Shown here one piece after another: positions 24,790 to 33,010 of a DNA stretch of 64,000 bases. Both the position numbers and the translations under genes were made by a program. This DNA comes from Siphonodentalium dalli. Its lineage: Eukaryota; Mollusca; Scaphopoda; Gadilida; Siphonodentaliidae. Position 1 is the first letter of the stretch; each line of letters begins with the position of its first letter. The stretch is from contig CP136063.1 in assembly GCA_032622095.1 (NCBI GenBank), positions 39,778,106-39,842,105 of the forward strand, in the 5' to 3' direction. The notes under the pieces are model-generated. The model had not been told where the DNA came from, ran no database searches, and saw nothing but the letters and a program-made list of their open reading frames with translations.

Positions 24790-25130
24790 AAATTATAGGG
24801 ATGAATATCTAGATTGGCTTGGGGGAATCCTACACCTGACCTTAGAAATGACATACGTGCCCTATTTGAATCCATCTTGATGGTGGCCATTTTGAATCGG
24901 GGTGGGTGTACGGGTGATATTTAGATTGGCTTGGGGCCATCATACAACACCCTTTGTTTAACCTAAATCGGTCAAGGGAACGAGAATTGGCATGGGTGCC
25001 CCATTTTGACGACATCCATTGGGTGGGTGGATAATTAGTTTGGCATGGGAAGACCCTATGGACACCACCCTTTGACCTAAAGCAGTCAAGGGTGGTGTGG
25101 AATTTTGGATCGGGATGGGGTGTGTGGTAA
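24790..25130 (+). repeat. Degenerate tandem repeat, about 115-bp period
   Basis: Three diverged units are aligned on TAGATTGGCTTGGGG (about 24812 and 24920) and TTAGTTTGGCATGGGA (about 25036), each followed by ACACCCTTTG or a variant. Open frames across it are repeat-derived. Confidence 0.65.
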
Positions 25131-25443
25131 GTGTGTCTGGGGGGGGGGGACACCCTGTTTGATCTAAATATAATATTTTTCGAACGATGGGAGAACCACA
25201 GTATATACAATATAATTGCAACCATCATCGCGCCACGCTATGTTGTTGTGTATACATTAGGCACAGGTGAATGACGTCATATATTTTTTCTATATCTATC
25301 AGTGATTTTTCAAAGATCGCGGGTATGGATTTTGGAAAAATTGTCACGTGACTTCCGGTTAGCAACTGTGTGGAGATTACCAAAGCGCGGAATCTGGAAT
25401 GGACAATCGCGATGGAAATTAAATTAGCTAATTCACAACTTAC

Positions 25444-25563
25444 GACGAATTCCCATGGCCTATTAGTTTTATCTAGACCAATGTCGTTGGTTTTTGTTAG
25501 CTTAATGAAAACCAGCGAAGACCAGAATCCAGACAAGATTGCACAATCCACAAGTCTTGTCAT
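25444..25563 (-). CDS. Possible small first exon, unknown protein
   Basis: An ATG at 25563 opens 40 codons ending at a perfect donor consensus (GTC|GTAAGT, intron starting at 25443). The 40 codons fit phase 0. The peptide starts Met-Thr-Arg-Leu-Val-Asp and has a mildly hydrophobic N-terminal half (Ile-Leu-Ser-Gly-Phe-Trp-Ser-Ser-Leu-Val-Phe). No downstream exon is recognised to the left; the frame stays open past the donor for another 70 codons, so an unspliced 112-residue frame is possible. No family is recognised. The call rests only on composition and the splice-like site. Confidence 0.25.
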
Positions 25564-25814
25564 GTCTTCTCCGTCGGGGCCACTGCCTGATGTTATGTCA
25601 CCGATAAAAGGAAAATTTGAGACACAGCATGTGTGGTTGCTCCAATAAGTGTCAGGTACGATTCATATTACAAAATGAGAAACGAGAGGAGAGGGCGAGG
25701 AAGTGATCATGGACCGCATGGGTGTGATGTGTGAGGGATACTAATTCACAGTTCTTTATGGGTTGTTACCGTCCGGTAAAGACGGTAGAGGGGGAGAGAT
25801 AAAGTTACATTAGT
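25564..25814. other. Short spacer with a decayed duplicate of the 26421 frame
   Basis: 25714-25786 is a diverged copy of 26419-26489 (shared GGGTGTGAT, AGGGAT and ATTCACAG). It carries an in-frame stop and is cut by the family B element at 25815. Confidence 0.55.
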
Positions 25815-26376
25815 CAGGGGGGGGGGGGTGAAAAAACAATTCCGGCACGTATGCCGGGGTGATACGTGCCGGGGTGGGTGGGTGGTCAAAGCCACCAACA
25901 AGCAATTTTTTCCGCAACTAAAAAAAAAAATCCTGCTTGTTTTTTAGTGTTTTGGCAATGAGTTGGGCTTCAAACCCACTTTGAATGAGAGAAATAATGT
26001 AATTCTAACTGTAAACTGACTGCAGGCAGTTATCGTGTTGTATTTTGTTGCAAATTTTGAAATCCAAGATGGCCGGTGGCAGCCATGTTTTTTTGGCCGA
26101 ATGACCTCAAAATGACTCATTCCTATTTACATGTCCATGTTAACATCCATGATAAATAGTACGCACAGAAATTCATATACAGCTGTTTACAGTGAATTTC
26201 CCCCCGCAAATCTCTGTTTTAGTGTTAAAAGGGGGGGTGGGTGTCAAAAAATGGTCGGAAAAAACTGCGGAAAACGGAAAAAAATTTGGCGGTGGGGGTG
26301 GGTGGGTACAAAAAATGATCGAAAGGGAAAAAATGCCATACGTGCCTGAAATTTATTTCCGACCCCCCCCCCCCTG
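25815..26376 (+). mobile_element. G-run TIR element (family B), uninterrupted copy, 562 bp
   Basis: The left end is CAGGGGGGGGGGGGTGAAAA and the right end CGACCCCCCCCCCCCTG. Subterminal GGCACGTATGCC and GGCATACGTGCC form the rest of the inverted repeat. The 5-bp repeat TTAGT flanks it at 25810-25814 and 26377-26381, possibly a target duplication. The interior matches 22757-23253 (CCAAGATGGCNGNTGGCAGC, CAAATCTCTGTTTTAGTGTT). The CAGG...CCTG ends are hAT-like, but the duplication length is not, so the superfamily is left open. Confidence 0.78.
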
Positions 26377-26383
26377 TTAGTAA

Positions 26384-26684
26384 GTAAGAAAGTTATGAAC
26401 TGGATGCTATAGTAGCAACCGTGGGTGTGATATATATAAGGGATGCTGATTCACAGCTCTTCTTCGAGTTGTTACCACCCGCTTACACCAGTGAACTATA
26501 TAGCGTGTTGGATGAGGTCGAGGTGCACGAGTGCGGTATTGTTATATATAATTATGGAGCTCATAACACTTGGGCTGCTGTGGTCTCAAATGCTACGTTA
26601 AAAGACTCGCCTGTTACGTACATACTACAGCATGTTGGCTGGGCCAATGCAACCGCTGATACGGGGTCCTATCACATTGTCTAG
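26384..26684 (+). CDS. Unknown open reading frame, exon-like
   Basis: About 100 codons stay open from just after a stop near 26383 to the TAG at 26682, without an ATG near the start (the first usable codon at 26421 is GTG). The translation has an ordinary globular composition, with hydrophobic and acidic stretches such as Leu-Phe-Phe-Glu-Leu-Leu and Val-Asp-Glu-Val-Glu-Val, then Trp-Ala-Ala-Val-Val. I recognise no domain. A diverged partial copy lies upstream at 25714-25786. It may be a terminal exon or a fragment of an unknown mobile gene. Confidence 0.3.
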
Positions 26685-26759
26685 TATATTGATATCAGGC
26701 CTGATTTCACATCGACTGTGTGAGCGTGTCAACTGATTTGTAGGCAAGAAAGTTATTTT

Positions 26760-26811
26760 GTACCCGCGCAACTATTTCAAATTTGTTTTTAAAGAGATAA
26801 TCCATCTTTAA
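26760..26811 (-). mobile_element. End fragment of TTAA-type MITE (family A)
   Basis: Only the GCAACTATTTCAAATTTG to AATCCATCTTTAA end is present. Its closing TTAA (26808-26811) is shared with the next copy. Confidence 0.78.
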
Positions 26812-27327
26812 AGATGGATTATCTCTTTAAATAACAATTTTTTAATAAAATAATACATATGACTTGAATACACCAGTCCGGAAAGGCTTCTATCAATTAA
26901 TATTGATTTTATTTCGAATGTTTTATTATGGAATGAGATGATTAATTGGGAGACTTTATTTGTCTATGTTTAGAACAGACCATGTAGCGATAGCGAGCAT
27001 TAGGCTGTTCACATAGATACGTACCGAACGTCAAATGTCCCAGATTGATTGATTGTATTGTTCTGTTCCATAGTTATAGGCGATTATTAGTCTAATTAAT
27101 GTTTTTGAGACAAATTTACACAATACAAATTTCTGGTCTCTGTTAACAGTAACAGCTATTGTTCGTTAGCTAAACAAGCACACCTTTTTTAGACCAGAAC
27201 ATATTCGAAATAAAATTAATATTAATCGATAGAAACATTTCCGGACAGGAGTCTTCGATTCAAATCTAATATTTTATACCCCGGTAACTATATAATACAT
27301 GTTTACAAAGAGATAATCCACCTTTAA
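26808..27327 (+). mobile_element. TTAA-type MITE (family A), full copy
   Basis: Runs from TTAAAGATGGATTATCTCTT to AATCCACCTTTAA, 520 bp, with the complete family interior (TCCGGAAAGGCTTCTATCAA; TTCCGGACAGGAGTCTTCGA). It shares its terminal TTAA with the copies on both sides. Confidence 0.88.
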
Positions 27328-27654
27328 AGGTGGTTGTCCCTTAATAAATAAACGTTAATTATACTCATTATCGCTTATATCTGTGGAACAAAACAATACA
27401 AACAACCAATCTGTGACATTTGACATTCGTTGCGTAGCCGTAGGAACAGCCCAGTGCTCTATATCGCAATACGGTCTCATCCGATTGGTCGGTTCTAAAA
27501 ATAGTAACATAAACGGGCCCGATTTAATATTCGAAATAAAATCAATATTAATTGATAGAAGCTTTTCCGGACATAGGTCTTCAGTTCATATCTATTATTT
27601 TATACCCACGCAACTATTTAAAATTTGTTATTTAAAGAGATAATCCATCTTTAA
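27324..27654 (-). mobile_element. TTAA-type MITE (family A), partial copy
   Basis: Begins with the terminal AAAGGTGG but jumps within 25 bp to internal sequence (AAATAAACGTTAATTATACT). It therefore carries an internal deletion of roughly 190 bp; the AATCCATCTTTAA end is complete. It contains an 86-codon open frame (27383-27643) that is also open in other copies. Confidence 0.85.
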
Positions 27655-27774
27655 GCATATAATATAATTACCTTTTAATTGTTTTTTTTCTAATTATGAT
27701 TATCACTACCATAATATTCGACACACTATAGATATCTATTCGCGATTTTTCTCCAGACACCGGATCTATTTTAA

Positions 27775-28230
27775 CCCTTTACCCAACAAAACGGCCAAAA
27801 ACGCCCAAATAAAGCTTCAACAGCATAAAATATCTTCGGTCTGTCTCAATAACACCATACAAATATGGATATCATTGGAACCGGTTCATTGACCACATTG
27901 TGATGGTTACAGTTATGCCCTGTGCCAATGCATTCTCTTATACATGCGAGTCGACCATAGGTCGCCTCGCATATATAAGAGAATGCATTGGCCGAAAAAA
28001 ATCTTTTTTTTAACACTTTTTACCATTTTTTCTTACATTCTTTAACAATTTTATAATTTTTTCTTACATTTTTTAACAATTTTTATAATATTTTTTCTAC
28101 ATTCTTTGACAATTTTATCATTTTTAATATGTTAAGCCAATGCATTCTCTTATATATGCGAGGCGACCTATTGTCGACTCGCATATATACGAGAATGCAT
28201 TGGCACAGGGCCGTTCTGTTGGGTAAAGGG
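27775..28230. mobile_element. piggyBac-type MITE carrying two large palindromes
   Basis: The terminal inverted repeat CCCTTTACCCAACA / TGTTGGGTAAAGGG is flanked by TTAA on both sides (27771-27774, 28231-28234). CCC ends with a TTAA duplication are characteristic of piggyBac. Inside, 27924-27992 and 28136-28204 are each 69-bp near-perfect palindromes beginning and ending GCCAATGCATTCTC / GAGAATGCATTGGC. The second palindrome is the first one in reverse with about three changes. The 140 bp between them are T-rich repeats (TTCTTACATTCTTTAACAAT and variants). No coding sequence. Confidence 0.85.
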
Positions 28231-28239
28231 TTAAACAAA

Positions 28240-28647
28240 AGTGTGTGGTGACTCGAGGTGAACCGCGGTGATTGTTAAACGGTGTTAATTTTTCAATTTG
28301 ATTTTTATTCATAAACAAAATAAATGTAATTAGGTTTTGGTTAAAATGAGCAAGGAGTTCAATATCCGACAGTGAATAATTGGCTCCCGAACATGTGCGA
28401 AAGATTTGCCGGAATTTGTACAATTAAACGGCTTCTGCCATGCGGAGTCCCGGACCCTCACATGGTTAGATAGTCCGTTATGCTGGTGAGCGAATCCCTT
28501 ACCACAAATATTATCTCGCGTGGATCCTGATGTCTTGCATGTGGTTATTCTGTTGAGCGAACTTTCCCCCACAAATATTACATTTAAGCGGCTTCTCTAA
28601 TGTATGTATCCTATGTCTTTAGAGTCCGCCAGCCTGAATCGTATGGT
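28240..28647 (-). pseudogene. C2H2 zinc-finger relic, downstream piece
   Basis: On the minus strand the sequence reads as worn Krueppel-type fingers. One near-complete unit at about 28470-28540 reads Asn-Ile-Cys-Gly-Lys-Gly-Phe-Ala-His-Gln. A second has its first zinc Cys lost (Thr-Asn-Ser-Gly-Lys-Ser-Phe-Ala-His-Val). The linker toward 28600 is frame-shifted. It continues the gene at 29620-30238 across the MITE at 28648-29619. No functional protein can be read. Confidence 0.7.
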
Positions 28648-29619
28648 TTAAAGATGGATTATCTCTTTAAATAACAAATTTTAAATAGTTGCGTGGGTAT
28701 AAAATAATAGATATGAACTGAAGACCTATGCCCGGAAAAGCTGCTATCAATTAATATTGATTTTATTTCGAATATTAAATTTCAAGTTAGCAACGTTCTG
28801 CTATCGTTACTTTAATTCAACTTCACCAGCATATATCTCGGACATTCTTACGTTGTATGTACCAGGCCGTGATAACCTCCGTTCAAAGGAAAAACAGCTT
28901 CTGGCTGTTCACATGGGTAAATATAAGAAAATTGAACGTCGTCTGTTTACACACGCCGCACCAAGTGTCTGGAACTCAATCCCTCTCGACATTCGTCGTT
29001 CGCACTCTATCGACATCTTCAAGCAACGACTTAAGACGCACCTGTTCAATATTTACCCGCATACAACTAGCCGTAGATAGCAACATTGCATCTTTCTCCG
29101 TATCCATTGATAGTAAATATTCTAATGTCTGTACATGTATATAACCTGCATATAGAGTCCCAAGCGCTTCGAGCTACACCAGGGATGAAGCGCTATACAA
29201 ATGCTATATATTATTATTATAAATCGGGCCCATTTATGTTACTATTTTTAGAACCGACCATTCGGATGAGACCGTATTGCGATATAGAGCACTGGGCTGT
29301 TCATACGGCTACGCAACGAATGTCAAATGTCACAGCTTGGTTGTTTGTATTGTTTTGTTCCACAGATATAAGCGATAATGACTATAATTAACGTTTATTT
29401 GTGACAAAATTGCACAATATAATTTCTGGTCTCTGTTAACAGTAACCACTATTGTTCGTTAGCTGAACAAACACACCTTTTTAGACCAGAAAATATTCGA
29501 AATAAAATTAATATTAATCGATAGAAGCATTTCCGGACAGGAGTCTTCGATTCAAATCTAATATTTTATACCCCGGTAACTATATAATACATGTTTACAA
29601 AGAGATAATCCACCTTTAA
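28648..29619 (+). mobile_element. TTAA-type MITE (family A) split by a LINE fragment
   Basis: Starts TTAAAGATGGATTATCTCTT and ends AATCCACCTTTAA. The family interior is interrupted at about 28777 (after CGAATATTAAAT) and resumes at about 29221 with AAATCGGGCCC, so AAAT may be the duplicated target. It lies within a zinc-finger relic. Confidence 0.88.
28777..29220 (+). mobile_element. 3' end of an L2/CR1-type LINE
   Basis: Codons at 28757-29080 give the C-terminal tail of a non-LTR reverse transcriptase: Ser-Pro-Ala-Tyr-Ile-Ser-Asp near the start, then Ala-Ala-Pro-Ser-Val-Trp-Asn-Ser-Ile-Pro, and Phe-Lys-Gln-Arg-Leu-Lys-Thr-His-Leu-Phe at the end. The 3' tail GCGCTATACAAATGCTATAT followed by ATT repeats is typical of L2-like elements. 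The copy is 5'-truncated, with catalytic motifs absent. Confidence 0.85.
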
Positions 29620-30238
29620 CACCAAAATGGATTCTCACATGTCTCTCACAAATGTCACACTACAGTTTCTCTCCTGTGTGGATCCTCTTGTGTCTAGCCA
29701 GGTTGTTAGCCGAAGTGAAGGATTCAACACATTCTATACACCCGTATATTTAACACCAAAATGGATTCTTATGTGTCGTGTCGAGTGAGACTGTGTAGTA
29801 AATCCTTTCTCACAAATGTCACACTTATAAGGTTTATCTCCCGTGTGGACCATAATGTGTCGTGTCACACCAAACTGTTGAATGAATGCCTTCCCACATA
29901 TATTACATTCAAACGGCTTCTCTCCCGTATGGGTCATCTTGTGTGTTACCAGTCCACTAGCATTCACGAAGGAATTCCCACATTCTGTACACTCGTATGG
30001 TTTAACACCAGAATGGGTTCGTATGTGTCCAGTCAAGTCCGACTGTCTAGTAAATCCTCTCTGACAAATGTCACACGTATAAGGTCTCTCTCCCGTGTGT
30101 ATCCTCATGTGTTGAGTCAGATAACCATGTAGATCGAACTCTTTTCCACAAATATTACATTTAAACGACATCTCTCCCGTGTGGACCCTCTTGTGTCTAA
30201 CCAGTCCACTAGCGTTCGTGAATGACTTCCCACATTCT
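29620..30238 (-). pseudogene. C2H2 zinc-finger protein fragment, truncated at both ends
   Basis: From 30238 the frame encodes the tail of one finger plus five full Krueppel-type C2H2 fingers with TGE(K/R)PY/F-type linkers (His-Thr-Gly-Glu-Arg-Pro-Tyr and variants), ending at a stop at 29734-29736. Further finger sequence continues out of frame to 29620 (a Ser-Phe-Thr-Ser-Ala-Asn finger and a shortened one). The 5' end is cut by a MITE at 30239, so no start codon exists; the 3' side is cut by the MITE at 28648-29619. The family binds DNA in the nucleus. Its linkers (TGEKP) differ from the TGDRP linkers of the genes at 36.7 and 60.8 kb, so it belongs to a different zinc-finger subfamily. Confidence 0.8.
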
Positions 30239-30740
30239 AACAAATTTTAAATAGTTGCGTGTGTATAAAATAATAGATATGAACTGAGGTCCCCTGTCCG
30301 GAAAAGCTTCTATCAATTAATATTGATTTTATTTCGAATATTAAATCGGGACCGTTTATGTTACTATTTTTAGAACAGACCATTCGGATGATACCATATT
30401 GCGATATAGAGCACTGGGCTGTTCCTATGGCTACGCACCGAAAGTCAAATGTCCCAGATTGATTGTTTGTATTCTTTTGTTCCACAGATATAAGCGATAA
30501 TGAGTATAACTGACGTTTATTTGTGACAAAATTGTACAATAAATTTCTGGTCTTGGTTAACAGTAATCACTATTGTTCGTTTGCTGAACAAACACGCCTT
30601 TTTAAACCAGAAAATATTCGAAATAAAATTAATATTAATCGATAGAAGCATTTCCGGACAGGAGTCTTCGATTCAAATCTAATATTTTATACCCCGGTAA
30701 CTATATAATATATGTTTACAAAGAGATAATCCACCTTTAA
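30239..30740 (+). mobile_element. TTAA-type MITE (family A), left end missing
   Basis: Begins inside the family consensus (AACAAATTTTAAATAGTTGC) directly against zinc-finger codons. It is otherwise complete to AATCCACCTTTAA. The closing TTAA (30737-30740) is shared with the next copy. Confidence 0.87.
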
Positions 30741-31264
30741 AGATGGATTATCTCTTTAAATAACAAATTTTAAATAGTTGCGTGGGTATAAAATAATAGA
30801 TATGAACTGAAGACCTATGTCCGGAAAAGCTTCTATCAATTAATATTGATTTTATTTCGAATATTAAATCGGGCCCATTGATGTTACTATTTTTAGAACC
30901 GACCATTCGGACGAGACCGTATTGCGATATAGAGCACTGGGCTGTTCCTACGGATACGCAACGAATGTCAAATGACACAGATTGGTTGTTTGTATTGTTT
31001 TGTTCCACAGATATAAGCGATAATGAGTATAATTAACGTTTATTTGTGACAAAATTGCACAATATAATTTCTGGTCTATGTTAACAGTAACCACTATTGT
31101 TCGTTAGCTGAACAAACACCCCTTTTTAGACCAGAAAATATTCGAAATAAAATTAATATTAATCGATAGAAGCATTTCCGGACAGGAGTCTTCGATTCAA
31201 ATCTAATATTTTATACCCCGGTAACTATATAATACATGTTTACAAAGAGATAATCCACCTTTAA
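30737..31264 (+). mobile_element. TTAA-type MITE (family A), full copy
   Basis: 528 bp, TTAAAGATGGATTATCTCTT to AATCCACCTTTAA. It contains the 86-codon minus-strand open frame (30748-31008) also open at 27383-27643. Confidence 0.9.
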
Positions 31265-31826
31265 GAATAAACTATCAAAATAAATAGGAAGTATTAATAA
31301 ATGATCTTAAAATATTACGACCATTCAGATGTGATTTTATAAGGTCCAGTGTGCAAGTAGCATATCGAGTGTTCAATATAATACCAATACGTACGTTAAA
31401 AATAATGTTATAAAAATAAAAATAAATTATTAATAAATGATCTTCTTAAAACATGACGACCATTAAGATGTGATTTTATTAGGACCAGTGTGCAATTAGC
31501 ACACCGAGTGTTCAATATAGTACCAATACGTACGTTAAAAATAATCTATTAAAAATAAATAGGAATTATTAATAAATGACCTTCTTAAAACATAACGACC
31601 ATTCAGATGTGATTTTATAGGTGTAGTCACGGTGCAGTTAGCATATCGAGTGTTTAATATAATACCAATACGTAGGCCTACGTATACATAGACTATTAAA
31701 ATCAAATAGAAATTTATAAATTATCTTAAAACGGTACGAGCATTTAGATGTGATGTTATACGGTTCAGTGTGCAATTAGCATATTGAGTGTCCAATATAA
31801 TACCAATACGTAGGTTAAAAATAATA
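31265..31826 (+). repeat. Four tandem units of about 135-147 bp
   Basis: Units start near 31265, 31399, 31540 and 31687 and share ATTAATAAATGATCTT, GACCATTCAGATGTGATTTT, CCAGTGTGCA, GAGTGTTCAATATA and ACCAATACGTACGTTAAAAA. The fourth is the most diverged. Confidence 0.88.
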
Positions 31827-32649
31827 AGTACGTGGGCTAGAAACACCCCCATGCACCCCACCAGATCCTCCGAAAGTGGTATCAGTTTGTTCGTTAGACC
31901 TTCCTGAATAAGATGAGTCATGTTACCAAGAAATCTGTAGAGATGGAAACCGGTTTCCCGCCATTTTTCAAAATGGCCGCCGCGAAAACTTACCTTTTCT
32001 TATATCTCAGGTTCTGATGCACATAGAAGCATAATTTTGGTGTCTATACCCATGTTTTCAGGGTCAAAGAATCCATTAAAGTTAATTGGAATTGTATTTG
32101 ACCAACCGGAAACTGGTTTTCCGTCATTTTCCAAGATGGCCGCCAAAAATCCCAATTTTTAACCATATTTTCATCAAAAATCTCGGAGATACATCATTTC
32201 TTATCCCCAAACCCATGTTTTCGAGTCCAAAGAAATCAACTAGAATGGTGATGATATTTGATTATTTGCTTTTGGTAGATATCTTCAATTTCAAAATGGC
32301 TGCCAAGCAAAAATTAATGACGTAAATGGTGGGACTTTCTAGCCCATGCACTCTATTATGTTCCTGGATAATACAGCTTTTGTTTCTATATTACAGGTTG
32401 CATGAAGTAGTATTGATGGTGTATTGGTGAAGGTTTTAACACACTTATAATTACTAACTGGTGGTGGTATACTAACATAACTTTTGAAAAAAATGAGCTT
32501 ACCAAGCAAGAAACGAAAATTAACCCCCACTCCTAAATCTGATGTAGCGTCAACACCCCAACCTACATGTATTATTCATGATGATGAATGCAAATCTGAA
32601 AAAATAATTTCTGGTGGGGGTGCATGGGGGTGTTTCTAGCCCACGTACT
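31827..32649. mobile_element. TIR element with about 38-bp ends, 823 bp
   Basis: The left end AGTACGTGGGCTAGAAACAC, followed by CCCCATGCACCCCACCAG, is matched by its reverse complement at 32611-32649. Flanking ATA triplets (31824-31826, 32650-32652) may be a target duplication. Two internal blocks around AAAATGGCCGCC (31966 and 32135) resemble each other. It encodes no recognisable protein; superfamily unassigned. Confidence 0.8.
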
Positions 32650-32650
32650 A

Positions 32651-33010
32651 TAGTGTGGCCGCTTTGGTCGTTTATCTGGAATAGAATACAATAACTATGT
32701 GAATAAAGTAATTAGTAGCGCCTAGAATGGTTGTTTTTGTAGCCATTAATAACATGCCGGCACGTGTCTGCTTTGGTGAATAGATGGCAGTAATTAGTGA
32801 TTTGATTGTCTCGTATTCACTCGGTGATTTGTAATCACTCAGTGACTATTCATCAGTGTCAGTCGCGAACTTGTTTGCACTCTAAAATGCCCCAAAGTGA
32901 ATAGAAAGGACGAGAAAGGAGGGTCCCATTCACATGGCCTGGTCATACATAAGAAGCGCCCAAATGTTATATAAACACTGGGCTGAATAATGTTAACTCT
33001 ATTTAGTCGC
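32651..33010 (+). mobile_element. Terminal fragment of the THAP transposon family
   Basis: This stretch (TAGTGTGGCCGCTTTGGTCG ... AACTCTATTTAGTCGC) is the reverse complement of 45722-46080, with roughly one difference per 15-20 bases. There it lies directly upstream of a THAP exon. It is therefore a second, older copy of the presumed 5' end of that transposon. It is cut on its right by a MITE inserted at TTAA (33011), at the point where the other copy also reads TTAA. Confidence 0.75.

Noticed and set aside
27924-28204. Two repeated palindromes separated by a spacer, superficially CRISPR-like
   Set aside because: There are only two copies, the repeats are 69-bp palindromes in inverted arrangement, and they lie inside a TTAA-flanked MITE of an animal genome.
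29161-29220. Possible SINE with tRNA-like head near the GCGCTATACAAATGC tail
   Set aside because: The sequence upstream is LINE coding sequence in frame, and no A or B box was found; it is the LINE's own 3' end.
29761-30132. 123-codon plus-strand frame
   Set aside because: It is the antisense of regularly spaced zinc fingers, which often leaves the opposite strand open.
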